A stretch of DNA of 9,641 nucleotides from contig LSKJ01000889.1 of NCBI GenBank assembly GCA_001557035.1, positions 1 to 9,641 of the forward strand, read 5' to 3'. The notes under the pieces are model-generated. The model had not been told where the DNA came from. It saw only the letters and a program-made list of their open reading frames with translations, and did not search any database. The stretch's first letter is position 1. The number at the start of each line of letters is the position of its first letter. Below are positions 1-6,260 of this stretch, in pieces. A program made the translations under genes and the position numbers. The stretch comes from Rhodospirillaceae bacterium CCH5-H10 (GTDB taxonomy: Bacteria; Pseudomonadota; Alphaproteobacteria; Reyranellales; Reyranellaceae).

Positions 1-274
1 GGTCTAGATCGGTCCCGCCATCGAGAAACGAGCGCACGACCATCGTCATGTCGGCGGCAATGGCAGCGAAGGCTTCCCAGCGGCAGACCGCGAAGACGTC
101 GTTGAACGCCGGGTCGCCGAACGCGGCCTGGCCGAACCACGCCAGTGTGTTGCGCGAGAATTCGTAGGTCGAGCGCTGGGCAACGTACGAAGCCTCGCCG
201 CTGACGAAGCGCGTGAGTTCGCCGCGCGTGCGAACGCGTTGCGGGAAAAGGTAGCGTCGGAACCCTGCAAACAT
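1..274 (-). CDS. Unrecognised conserved-looking protein, N-terminal part only
   Basis: An open frame reads leftwards from an ATG at 274-272 and leaves the window after 91 codons, so the C-terminus is missing. The protein begins MFAGFRRYLFPQRVRTRGEL and continues with a mixed, non-repetitive composition (for example SGEASYVAQRSTYEFSRNTLAWFGQ), unlike the Arg/Ala/Pro-rich products of shadow frames in this GC-rich DNA. A TAG stop lies in frame upstream with no other usable start between, which fixes the start. The Shine-Dalgarno is weak. No signal peptide or membrane segment is evident in the visible part, which looks globular and helical. I do not recognise the family. It is transcribed divergently from the symporter operon and shares its intergenic region, so the palindrome at 345-355 could affect both. 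The call as a gene is fairly safe; the function is unknown. Confidence 0.72.
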   Translation of the reverse strand, partial: MFAGFRRYLFPQRVRTRGELTRFVSGEASYVAQRSTYEFSRNTLAWFGQAAFGDPAFNDVFAVCRWEAFAAIAADMTMVVRSFLDGGTDLD

Positions 275-339
275 CGTGGGTGTCGTCGGCGGCGCGGCCT
301 GTGAATGGATATTCGACTAAGGTAGGGGGTGTCGTTGCG

Positions 340-368
340 CTGACAGTGAATCACTCATGCGGTATATT
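340..368 (+). promoter_or_regulatory. Sigma70-type promoter of the symporter operon
   Basis: The -35 hexamer CTGACA (340-345) matches the TTGACA consensus in five of six positions. It is separated by exactly 17 bases from the -10 hexamer TATATT (363-368), which matches TATAAT in five of six. Transcription would start near 375, giving a leader of about 145 nt before the small-subunit start at 520. This is the best promoter-like sequence in the divergent region and points towards the symporter genes. It is a consensus match only, with no experimental support. Confidence 0.6.
345..355. promoter_or_regulatory. Palindrome in the promoter spacer, possible operator
   Basis: The sequence AGTGAATCACT is a perfect inverted repeat with 5-bp arms around one central base. 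It lies between the -35 and -10 boxes of the symporter promoter, a classic position for a repressor operator. Eleven base pairs is short, and no regulator gene is visible in the window to pair it with, so this is a candidate only. Confidence 0.3.
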
Positions 369-404
369 CACATAGTCTGAGTATTTGAAAAGCAAGAAGC
401 AAGG

Positions 405-468
405 CGCCCGAACAGACCGGGCGATGGGGAGTTAAGCGTACCGTCGGGCAAATCCCGAAACTCATCGC
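405..468 (+). promoter_or_regulatory. Structured 5' leader with two overlapping hairpins
   Basis: The predicted untranslated leader contains a hairpin with arms CGCCCG (405-410) and CGGGCG (418-423) and loop AACAGAC. A second, nested structure follows: GAGTT (429-433) pairs with AACTC (459-463), and inside it TCGGG (444-448) pairs with CCCGA (454-458). The outer stem can be extended by GCGAT (421-425) pairing with ATCGC (464-468), which uses bases 421-423 of the first hairpin. The two forms are therefore mutually exclusive on paper, as in a switching leader. It does not match a riboswitch class I know, and GC-rich DNA yields chance stems, so the regulatory role is inferred. Confidence 0.35.
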
Positions 469-489
469 GGCGGTAGATGTGCAGCGGCG

Positions 490-510
490 CCTCCAACGTG
501 TCCTTGGAGG
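490..510 (+). promoter_or_regulatory. Hairpin sequestering the Shine-Dalgarno of the small subunit
   Basis: CCTCCAA (490-496) is the exact reverse complement of TTGGAGG (504-510), with a 7-nt loop between. The right arm is the Shine-Dalgarno for the ATG at 520, 9 nt upstream of it. Folded, the stem would hide the ribosome binding site, which suggests translational control of the operon or tuning of subunit amounts. The left arm is effectively an anti-Shine-Dalgarno sequence. Confidence 0.5.
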
Positions 511-519
511 AACGAGAGC

Positions 520-789
520 ATGGCGGAGAACAAACTGACGGCCTCTCAACAGGCCGCTTACTGGGAAAAAACGCGCGGGCTGATGCTGGTCATCCTCGCT
601 GCATGGTTCATCTTCAGCTTCGTGATCCATATCTGGGCGCCGCAGCTCAACCAGATCCGCATCATCGGATTCCCGCTGGGCTACTACATGGCGGCCCAGG
701 GCTCGCTGATCGCCTTCGTCCTGATGTGCGTCTGGAACGCCAAGTCGCAGGACAAGATCGATCGCGAATTCGGCGTCCAGGACGAGTGA
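520..789 (+). CDS. Sodium:solute symporter small subunit (DUF4212 family)
   Basis: This 89-residue protein is the small membrane partner encoded directly before a VC_2705-type SSF transporter, matching the DUF4212 / putative solute:sodium symporter small subunit family in size, topology and position. A hydrophilic N-terminus with the typical AAYWEKTRGLM stretch (about residues 12-22) leads into a first membrane helix (about 21-41, ending HIWAP). A second helix (about 48-73) starts with the family-like GFPLGYYMAAQGS, and the tail is short and charged (REFGVQDE). The Shine-Dalgarno TTGGAGG at 504-510 supports the ATG at 520. The stop is 16 nt before the start of the large subunit, so the two are almost certainly co-transcribed. 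The partner probably needs it for assembly or function; that role is inferred from conserved pairing. Family assignment is strong, substrate unknown. Confidence 0.9.
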   Translation: MAENKLTASQQAAYWEKTRGLMLVILAAWFIFSFVIHIWAPQLNQIRIIGFPLGYYMAAQGSLIAFVLMCVWNAKSQDKIDREFGVQDE

Positions 790-805
790 CGGGGGGAGAA
801 CGACC

Positions 806-2695
806 ATGGCTGCAATGCAGGGCGGGTTTCTCGCCAACCTCGGGCGGGTCTACGCCCTCTACACGGGATCCTTCATCGGGTTCACGATCTTCATCGGCCT
901 CCTCGAATTGGTGGGCGTGCCCAACCGCATCCTCGGCTATCTCTTCATCTTCCTGACCCTCGGCTGCTACGCGCTGATCGGCTGGCTGGCGAGGACCGCC
1001 GAGGTCAGCGAGTATTACGTTGCCGGCCGCTCCGTTCCGGCCTTCTACAACGGCATGGCGACGGGCGCGGACTGGATGAGCGCCGCGTCGTTCATCGGCA
1101 TGGCCGGCTCGCTCTACTTCGGCGGCTATGGTGGCCTCGCCTTCGTTCTGGGCTGGACGGGTGGCTACGTGCTGGTCTCGATCCTGATGGCGCCGTACCT
1201 GCGCAAGTTCGGGCAGTTCACCGTGCCGGATTTCTTTAGTGCACGTTACGGCGGCAACCTGGCGCGCGGCCTGGCGGTCGTCGTGCTGATCACAGCGTCG
1301 TTCACGTACGTGGTGGCGCAGATCGTCGGCGTCGGCATCATTACCGCACGCTTCCTCGACATCCCCTTCCAGGTTGCCTGCTTCGTCGGCCTCCTCGGTA
1401 TCCTGCTCTGCTCGATGCTGGGCGGCATGAAGGCGGTGACCTGGACGCAGGTGGCGCAGTACATCATCCTGATCATCGCCTACCTGATCCCGGTCGTCGT
1501 GCTGTCGGCCAAGGTCACGGGCGTTCCGATCCCGCAGATCATGTATGGCCAGGCGCTCGAGAAGATCGAGGCGCTCGAGAAGACCTTCGGCATCGCACAG
1601 CCCTACGCGTCGGCATTCACCGATGCCAAGGGCGCCTACAGCCCGACGGCGATGTGGAACTTCTTCGCGCTGATCCTCTGTCTGATGGTCGGCACGGCGT
1701 CGCTCCCGCACATCCTGATGCGCTACTTCACCACGCCGTCCGTCAAGCAGGCGCGCGACTCGGTGGCGTGGTCGCTGTTCTTCATCTTCCTGCTCTACTT
1801 CACGGCGCCGGCCTACGCGGCCTTCGCCAAGCTGGAAGTGTACCAGCACGTGATCGGACAACCGATCGCCAGCCTGCCGGCCTGGGTCTCCTCGTGGGGC
1901 AGCATCGGCCTCGTGGGCGCCTGCGACGGCGCCAACGCCGCCCAGACCTTCGCGCTGTGCAAGGGCGTCACCGGCAACGGCGACGGCATCCTGCAGCTTT
2001 CGGAGTTCCGCCTGCATACCGACGCGGTCGTGCTGGCGACGCCGGAAATCGCCGGCCTGCCCTACGTGATCTCCGGCCTGGTCGCGGCCGGCGGTCTCGC
2101 CGCCGCGCTCTCGACCGCGGACGGACTGCTGCTCGCGATCGCGAACGCGCTCAGCCACGACATCTACTACAAGATGATCGATCCCAACGCCGACACCAAG
2201 CGCCGCCTGATCATCAGCCGGGTCCTTCTCGGCCTGGTGGCCCTGGTCGCCGCCTACGTGGCGGGCACGCTGGGAGCGGACATCCTGTTCCTGGTGTCCT
2301 GGGCCTTCTCGATGGCGGCGGCCGGCCTGTTCGCGGGCCTGGTCCTCGGCATCTGGTGGAAGAGGGCCGGCGACGCGGCCGGTATCTGGGGGATCATCGT
2401 GGGCTTCGGCCTCTGCATGTTCTTCCTGATCGCGACCGAGTTCTACGGGCCGTGGGTCAAGCAGAGCCTCAGCTGGATGGGCGACATCAACATCGTGAAG
2501 ATCCGCGGTCGCGACGTCGCGTACATCTGGGGCATCAACAACATCTCGGTGGGCATCTTCGGCATCCCGGCGGCCTTCATCGCCATGCTGATCGCCGGCT
2601 GGGTGAGCAAGCCGGCCTCGGCCGAGATGCAGGACTTCATCGATTCGATCCGGGTACCCGCCGGATCGGTGCGCAACGCCGAGGCGGCACATTGA
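806..2695 (+). CDS. Sodium:solute symporter large subunit (SSF family, VC_2705/ActP-like)
   Basis: This 629-residue inner-membrane protein is a sodium:solute symporter of the SSF family, the family of PutP and the acetate permease ActP. Family-like stretches include GADWMSAASFIGMAG around residue 89 (second core helix region), GQFTVPDFFSARYG near 135-150, GGMKAVTWTQ near 210, and AAALSTADGLLLA, where S436-T437 align by pattern with the sodium-binding Ser340/Thr341 of PutP. A loop around residues 373-400 contains C373, C385 and an EF-hand-like GNGDGILQLSE stretch before the helix carrying S436. The start is set by a GGGGGGAG Shine-Dalgarno at 791-798, about 8 nt upstream. It follows the DUF4212 subunit and probably forms a complex with it. 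The likely substrate is a small carboxylate such as acetate or pyruvate, a guess from family only; automatic pipelines often call such proteins cation acetate symporters. Confidence 0.92.
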   Translation: MAAMQGGFLANLGRVYALYTGSFIGFTIFIGLLELVGVPNRILGYLFIFLTLGCYALIGWLARTAEVSEYYVAGRSVPAFYNGMATGADWMSAASFIGMAGSLYFGGYGGLAFVLGWTGGYVLVSILMAPYLRKFGQFTVPDFFSARYGGNLARGLAVVVLITASFTYVVAQIVGVGIITARFLDIPFQVACFVGLLGILLCSMLGGMKAVTWTQVAQYIILIIAYLIPVVVLSAKVTGVPIPQIMYGQALEKIEALEKTFGIAQPYASAFTDAKGAYSPTAMWNFFALILCLMVGTASLPHILMRYFTTPSVKQARDSVAWSLFFIFLLYFTAPAYAAFAKLEVYQHVIGQPIASLPAWVSSWGSIGLVGACDGANAAQTFALCKGVTGNGDGILQLSEFRLHTDAVVLATPEIAGLPYVISGLVAAGGLAAALSTADGLLLAIANALSHDIYYKMIDPNADTKRRLIISRVLLGLVALVAAYVAGTLGADILFLVSWAFSMAAAGLFAGLVLGIWWKRAGDAAGIWGIIVGFGLCMFFLIATEFYGPWVKQSLSWMGDINIVKIRGRDVAYIWGINNISVGIFGIPAAFIAMLIAGWVSKPASAEMQDFIDSIRVPAGSVRNAEAAH

Positions 2696-2720
2696 TCGCC
2701 GCCGCGACTTGAGGAAGGGT

Positions 2721-2744
2721 AGGGCGGGGCGCAAGCCTCGCCCT
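2721..2744 (+). terminator. GC-rich GCAA-loop hairpin after the symporter, attenuator or processing site
   Basis: AGGGCGGGGC (2721-2730) pairs with GCCTCGCCCT (2735-2744) over ten base pairs, including one G-U pair, around a GCAA tetraloop of the stable GNRA class. It starts 26 nt after the symporter stop and ends 14 nt before the next gene. Only a broken T-run follows (TTCCATTT), so it is not a textbook rho-independent terminator. It could partly terminate, or protect the 3' end of the symporter mRNA and so reduce expression of the downstream small genes. Confidence 0.5.
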
Positions 2745-2758
2745 TTCCATTTGGACCG

Positions 2759-3079
2759 ATGAACCAACCGGATTTCTTCTGGGGCTACCTGCCCTTCTGG
2801 ATCGTGAACTACGGGCTGTCGCTCGTGGCCTGGGCCTGTATCGGGCGCTGGATGCTGTCGTTCTTCGTGCCGGCACTGCAGCCGCAGAACTACATATGGC
2901 GGTCCTTCGTCTGGCTCACCGGCTGGGCCATCGCCGCCGTGGGCTTCGTCACGCCGGCGTCGCTCGGGCAGCGCTGGCTGCCGCTGATCACGGCGTTCTG
3001 GCTGTTCTGGCTCCGCACTGGCTTCTACTTCGCCATGGCGTCGGCCGGTCTCACGCCGCGTCTTGCGGGTGGAGGCTGA
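2759..3079 (+). CDS. Small membrane protein, possibly YggT-like
   Basis: The 106-residue product is very hydrophobic and Trp/Phe-rich, with about three membrane segments: near residues 8-37 (WGYLPFWIVNYGLSLVAW and following), 47-67 and 72-97 (WLPLITAFWLFWLRTGFY). The order of an arginine after the first segment, an Asn-Tyr-x-Trp-Arg motif, an FVTPASL stretch and a final LPL-x-x-x-FWLFWLR helix recalls the YggT family of small integral membrane proteins. I see no decisive motif, so the name is tentative. The Shine-Dalgarno is poor (TGGA only a few bases upstream) and a strong hairpin sits just before it, suggesting low or coupled expression. Two more small membrane genes follow, the first only 2 nt after this stop, so the three look like a unit. 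Function unknown; it may be accessory to the neighbouring transporters. Confidence 0.75.
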   Translation: MNQPDFFWGYLPFWIVNYGLSLVAWACIGRWMLSFFVPALQPQNYIWRSFVWLTGWAIAAVGFVTPASLGQRWLPLITAFWLFWLRTGFYFAMASAGLTPRLAGGG

Positions 3080-3081
3080 CG

Positions 3082-3411
3082 ATGCTGCGCCACCAGGTCT
3101 TCGCCCTCGTGCTGGGGCTGGCCGTGTTCAACGGCATCTTCTCCCCGCTGGTGCACCTCGTTGCCGCCTACGGTCTCATCTGGGCGCCGCCATGGTTGCC
3201 CAACGATCCCAGCGTCATGTTCTATTTCTCCAGTCTGATCGTGGCGACGACGACGCTGCTGGTCTCGGGGGTGCCGGCCGCCCTGATCGAGCGCGCCATA
3301 CCAGCCTCGCGGGAGGCGCCCGGTCCGAACTGGATCTGGGCTGCGGTGGCGCTGGTTCTCTGCTTCCCCGCCCTGGTCCGCGTCTTGCTCATGTCAGGTG
3401 CTGTGCAATAG
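3082..3411 (+). CDS. Small hypothetical membrane protein
   Basis: This 109-residue protein begins MLRHQVFALVLGLAVFNGIF. The frame is open further upstream to an ATG at 2896, but that start would overlap the previous gene almost completely. The ATG at 3082 has a Shine-Dalgarno (GGTGGAGG, 3069-3074 region) at proper spacing and lies 2 nt after the preceding stop, so it is chosen. Three hydrophobic segments are visible: about residues 5-25, 45-68 (VMFYFSSLIVATTTLLVSG) and 84-106 (WIWAAVALVLCFPALVRVLL). Loops are rich in Pro and Trp. I do not recognise the family and see no catalytic motif. Tight packing with its neighbours implies co-translation with the preceding small membrane protein. Confidence 0.75.
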   Translation: MLRHQVFALVLGLAVFNGIFSPLVHLVAAYGLIWAPPWLPNDPSVMFYFSSLIVATTTLLVSGVPAALIERAIPASREAPGPNWIWAAVALVLCFPALVRVLLMSGAVQ

Positions 3412-3429
3412 GCTGCACCGGAGGGGCCG

Positions 3430-3798
3430 ATGGATCGGATCGAGTATCTCGCGGACGTCATCGTGCGTCGCGGCTGCGGCTTCGCGCTGCTGGCGATCTG
3501 CACGGTCATGCTCGGTCTTTCCTACGACCTGCTGCTCTGCCTGAAGTCGGGAGCGATCCTGGAGGCGCTGCACGGATCGGTGCTCGGCCTGTTCGCGTAC
3601 AACGCGCCGAAATGGAACCACAAGTCGACGGAGCTCTGGGTGCTCCTGAACAAGGGCGCGGACCTGCCGCCCAACTACCCGCCCGAACTGCTGCTCGAAG
3701 TGCTGCGAAAGACCTATCTCCGCTATGCCGAGATGGCGGGTCTCGTGACGCTGGCGCTCTGCATCGGCGCTGCGATCGTATGGGTCGTTCGCGGCTGA
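3430..3798 (+). CDS. Small hypothetical membrane protein with two helices and a polar middle
   Basis: The 122-residue product has an N-terminal membrane helix (about residues 16-38), a polar middle of about 60 residues, and a C-terminal helix (about 101-121, ending IVWVVRG). The middle contains stretches that look constrained rather than random, such as FAYNAPKWNHKSTELWVLLN and LPPNYPPELLLEVLRKTYLR. A strong Shine-Dalgarno GGAGGGG (3420-3426) precedes the ATG, and the gap from the preceding stop is only 18 nt, so it is the third gene of the small membrane cluster. No family is recognised. It could be an assembly or regulatory partner of the symporter encoded upstream, but only proximity suggests this. 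Confidence 0.76.
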   Translation: MDRIEYLADVIVRRGCGFALLAICTVMLGLSYDLLLCLKSGAILEALHGSVLGLFAYNAPKWNHKSTELWVLLNKGADLPPNYPPELLLEVLRKTYLRYAEMAGLVTLALCIGAAIVWVVRG

Positions 3799-3904
3799 CG
3801 TCGCACGGCTTCTGAAATTCCGCAGACGACATTCGACTTTGGTCTCGCAAGACCTTGGTCCAATTGCACGCGCCCCGCAGCACCAACTAAAGGCGATCCC
3901 CAAG

Positions 3905-3925
3905 CAATCGAGTCCAATTCGATTG
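3905..3925. promoter_or_regulatory. Inverted repeat before the MHS transporter start, candidate operator
   Basis: CAATCGA (3905-3911) and TCGATTG (3919-3925) are perfect inverted arms around a 7-nt spacer. The structure ends 6 nt before the Shine-Dalgarno AGGGAG (3932-3937) of the transporter at 3946. The spacer overlaps an octamer GTCCAATT (3912-3919) that also occurs at 3858-3865, like a second half-site. The repeat is A/T-richer than its surroundings. It may bind a repressor or form an RNA hairpin. No convincing promoter was found in the 147-bp gap 3799-3945, which otherwise holds only a weak 5-bp stem at 3841-3854. Confidence 0.4.
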
Positions 3926-3945
3926 TCATAAAGGGAGTAACGCCT

Positions 3946-5613
3946 ATGGCCGTAGCAGGCACCGCAGACGACCGCGCGCGTCCGATGACGCGTGAGGAGA
4001 GGAAGGTGATCATTGCCTCCTCCGTCGGCACGATCTTCGAATGGTATGACTTCTATCTCGCGGGCTCGCTGGCCGCGAACATCGCCGCCAACTTCTTCAC
4101 CGGCGTCAATCCGACCGCCGCCTTCATCTTCACGCTGCTGGGCTTTGCGGCGGGCTTCGCGGTTCGCCCGTTCGGCGCGCTGTTCTTCGGCAGCCTGGGC
4201 GACCTGATCGGCCGCAAGTACACCTTCCTCGTCACGATGACCCTGATGGGCATTGCGACCTTCGTCGTCGGCCTGCTGCCCGGATATGCCTCGATCGGCA
4301 TCGCGGCGCCGATCCTGTTCATCGCCTGCCGGCTGCTCCAGGGCCTGGCGCTGGGCGGCGAGTATGGCGGCGCGGCGACCTATGTCGCCGAGCACGCCCC
4401 GCAGGGCCGTCGCGGCTTCTACACATCGTGGATCCAGACGACGGCCACGGTCGGCCTGTTCCTCTCGCTGCTGGTCATCCTCGCGCTGCGCCTGTCGCTG
4501 ACGCCCGAGCAGTTCGCGGCCTGGGGCTGGCGCGTGCCGTTCCTGGTTTCGATCCTGCTGCTGGCCGTCTCGATCTGGATCCGGCTTCAGCTCCAGGAAT
4601 CGCCGGCGTTCCAGCGCATGAAGGCCGAGGGCAAGGGCTCCAAGACCCCGCTGCGCGAGGCCTTCGGCGTGTGGAAGAACGCCAAGATCGCGCTCATCGC
4701 CCTGTTCGGCGGCACCGCCGGCCAGGCCGCGGTCTGGTACACGGGTCAGTTCTACGCCCTGTTCTTCCTGACCCAGACGCTGAAGCTCGACGGCACGACC
4801 TCGAACATCGTGATCGCCGTGGCGCTGGCCATCGGTACGCCGTTCTTCATCTTCTTCGGCTGGCTGTCGGACAAGATCGGCCGCAAGCCGATCATCCTGG
4901 CGGGCTGCGCGCTCGCCATGGTGACCTACTTCCCGCTGTTCCATGCGCTCACCAACGCGGTGAACCCGGCGCTCAATGCCGCGATCGAGAAGTCCCCGGT
5001 CGTGGTGATCGCCGATCCGAACGAGTGCTCGTTCCAGTTCAACCCGACGGGCACCGCCTCGTTCACCAGCTCGTGCGACATCGCCAAGTCGTTCCTCGCG
5101 CGCAACTCGGTGAACTACTCGAACCAGTCGGTCCCGGCCGGGACCCCGGCGCAGATCAAGATCGGCGACAAGGTGGTCACCTCCTTCGACAAGGCGAAGG
5201 CGGGAGCCGAGGGCGCGGCCAAGGAGCGGGCGTTCAACACCGAGGCCACCGCGGCCATCCGCGCCGCCGGCTATCCGGCCGCGGCCGACAAGGCCCAGGT
5301 CAACATGACGATGGTCATCGTCATCCTGACCATCCTCGTCATATACGTGACGATGGTCTATGGCCCGATCGCGGCCCTGCTGGTCGAGCTGTTCCCGACC
5401 CGCATCCGCTACTCCGGCATGTCGCTGCCGTACCATATCGGCAACGGCTGGTTCGGCGGCTTCCTGCCGCCCACCGCCTTCGCCATCGTGGCGGCGACCG
5501 GCAACATCTACTCGGGCCTCTGGTATCCCATCGTGGTGGCCGGCATGACCCTGGTGATCGGCCTGCTCTTCATGCCGGAGACCAAGGACCGCGACATCTA
5601 CGCCGACGACTGA
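3946..5613 (+). CDS. MFS transporter, metabolite:H+ symporter (MHS) family
   Basis: This 555-residue inner-membrane transporter belongs to the major facilitator superfamily, MHS branch (ProP, KgtP and ShiA relatives), which couples proton entry to uptake of organic acids, betaines or similar solutes. Family features include [20 protein letters not shown] in the first helix, the MFS loop motif G-x-x-x-D-x-x-G-R-K at residues 82-91 with its repeat at 305-314 ([10 protein letters not shown]), [21 protein letters not shown] in helix 4 and [13 protein letters not shown] late in the protein. MHS proteins are usually about 430-450 residues. The excess here is an insertion at about residues 346-451, mostly polar, with two cysteines (C361, C377), placed between late helices and so probably extracytoplasmic. 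The ATG at 3946 has Shine-Dalgarno AGGGAG at good spacing; the Met at residue 14 is less likely. A strong terminator follows. Substrate unknown. Confidence 0.92.
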   Translation: MAVAGTADDRARPMTREERKVIIASSVGTIFEWYDFYLAGSLAANIAANFFTGVNPTAAFIFTLLGFAAGFAVRPFGALFFGSLGDLIGRKYTFLVTMTLMGIATFVVGLLPGYASIGIAAPILFIACRLLQGLALGGEYGGAATYVAEHAPQGRRGFYTSWIQTTATVGLFLSLLVILALRLSLTPEQFAAWGWRVPFLVSILLLAVSIWIRLQLQESPAFQRMKAEGKGSKTPLREAFGVWKNAKIALIALFGGTAGQAAVWYTGQFYALFFLTQTLKLDGTTSNIVIAVALAIGTPFFIFFGWLSDKIGRKPIILAGCALAMVTYFPLFHALTNAVNPALNAAIEKSPVVVIADPNECSFQFNPTGTASFTSSCDIAKSFLARNSVNYSNQSVPAGTPAQIKIGDKVVTSFDKAKAGAEGAAKERAFNTEATAAIRAAGYPAAADKAQVNMTMVIVILTILVIYVTMVYGPIAALLVELFPTRIRYSGMSLPYHIGNGWFGGFLPPTAFAIVAATGNIYSGLWYPIVVAGMTLVIGLLFMPETKDRDIYADD

Positions 5614-5637
5614 GATGCCGTCCGCGGCAGAAAAAGT

Positions 5638-5673
5638 ACCGGCGGCCCCGCAAGGGCCGCCGGTTTCTTTTTG
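5638..5673 (+). terminator. Rho-independent terminator after the MHS transporter
   Basis: An 11-bp perfect stem, ACCGGCGGCCC (5638-5648) with GGGCCGCCGGT (5654-5664), encloses a CGCAA loop and is followed by TTCTTTTTG. An A-run (AGAAAAAG) lies just before the left arm, so it could also work in the opposite direction. It begins 24 nt after the transporter stop and cleanly separates that gene from the pyrophosphatase. Confidence 0.92.
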
Positions 5674-5699
5674 AGGTTTTGCCCGGCTTGGTTCAGAAT
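5671..5699 (+). promoter_or_regulatory. Candidate promoter of the pyrophosphatase gene, possibly leaderless
   Basis: TTGAGG (5671-5676) and CAGAAT (5694-5699) each match their sigma70 consensus in four of six positions and are spaced by 17 bases. The expected start of transcription, about 7 nt beyond the -10 box, falls on or next to the ATG at 5706. No convincing Shine-Dalgarno lies before that ATG, consistent with a leaderless message. The -35 box overlaps the end of the terminator T-run. Confidence 0.35.
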
Positions 5700-5705
5700 C
5701 CCGGC

Positions 5706-6239
5706 ATGAACCTCGACGCCATTGCCATCGGCAAGAACCCGCCCGAAGACGTCAACACCATCATCGAAGTGCCGATCGGCGGCGAGCCGATCAAGTACGA
5801 GATGGACAAGGAAGCCGGCACCCTGGTGGTCGACAGGTTCCTCTACACGCCCATGCGCTATCCGGGGAATTACGGCTTCGTGCCGCATACCCTGTCCGAC
5901 GACGGCGACCCGATCGACGTGCTGGTGGCCAACACCCGCCCGATCATCGCCGGCGCCGTGATGAACGTGCGGCCGATCGGCGTGCTGCGCATGGAGGACG
6001 ACGGAGGCGGCGACGAGAAGATCATCGCCGTGCCGTCCTCGAAGCTGACCCAGCGCTACGTGCACGTGAAGAACTACACCGACCTGCCGGAGATCACGCG
6101 CCACCAGATCGAGCACTTCTTCATTCACTACAAGGACCTGGAGCCGGGCAAGTGGGTGAAGCTGCTGGGCTGGGGCGACGTCGACGAGGCCCGCCGCCTC
6201 ATCACCGAAGCGATCGAGCGGGCGAAGAAGAAGCGCTGA
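5706..6239 (+). CDS. ppa: Inorganic pyrophosphatase, family I
   Basis: This 177-residue cytoplasmic enzyme hydrolyses inorganic pyrophosphate to two phosphates, pulling biosynthetic reactions such as nucleic acid and aminoacyl-tRNA synthesis forward; it needs Mg2+. Length and sequence match soluble bacterial family I enzymes throughout. The signature D66-G-D-P-I-D71-V is present. Using E. coli numbering plus one, the active-site set is complete: E21, K30, E32, R44, Y56, D66, D68, D71, D98, D103, K105, Y142 and K143. The start [17 protein letters not shown] aligns with family N-termini, which fixes the ATG at 5706 although the frame is open far upstream. There is no clear Shine-Dalgarno. The gene lies between a strong terminator and the autotransporter gene, whose start is 37 nt downstream with no terminator between. 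Confidence 0.97.
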   Translation: MNLDAIAIGKNPPEDVNTIIEVPIGGEPIKYEMDKEAGTLVVDRFLYTPMRYPGNYGFVPHTLSDDGDPIDVLVANTRPIIAGAVMNVRPIGVLRMEDDGGGDEKIIAVPSSKLTQRYVHVKNYTDLPEITRHQIEHFFIHYKDLEPGKWVKLLGWGDVDEARRLITEAIERAKKKR

Positions 6240-6260
6240 TCGGGACGGTAGATCTGGCTT

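Noticed and set aside
46..354. 102-codon minus-strand frame near the left edge
   Set aside because: Ser/Arg/Ala-rich shadow composition; another minus-strand frame with ATG at 274 covers the same DNA and has natural protein composition.
662..2767. 701-codon open frame on the minus strand opposite the symporter
   Set aside because: Product is an Arg/Asp/His/Gly-rich low-complexity string, typical of the antisense of a GC-rich gene, and it lies wholly over a well-supported SSF gene.
2896..3081. Upstream start for the second small membrane gene
   Set aside because: The extension would overlap the preceding gene and reads as His/Arg/Ala shadow sequence; ATG 3082 has a proper Shine-Dalgarno.
3841..3854. 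GGTCT-CGCA-AGACC hairpin as terminator of the small gene cluster
   Set aside because: Only five base pairs and no T-run follows; too weak to call.
3864..3892. Promoter for the MHS transporter (TTGCAC with CTAAAG)
   Set aside because: Matches to both consensus boxes are poor; no better pair was found in the gap, so none is annotated.
3394..5436. 680-codon open frame on the minus strand opposite the MHS transporter and small genes
   Set aside because: Same shadow composition (Arg, Asp, Glu, Gln rich without domain pattern), covering a clear transporter gene.
4428..6239. 603-codon plus-strand frame fusing a transporter-internal frame to pyrophosphatase
   Set aside because: Everything before 5706 is a shadow of the MHS gene in another frame and crosses a strong terminator; only the part from ATG 5706 matches pyrophosphatase.
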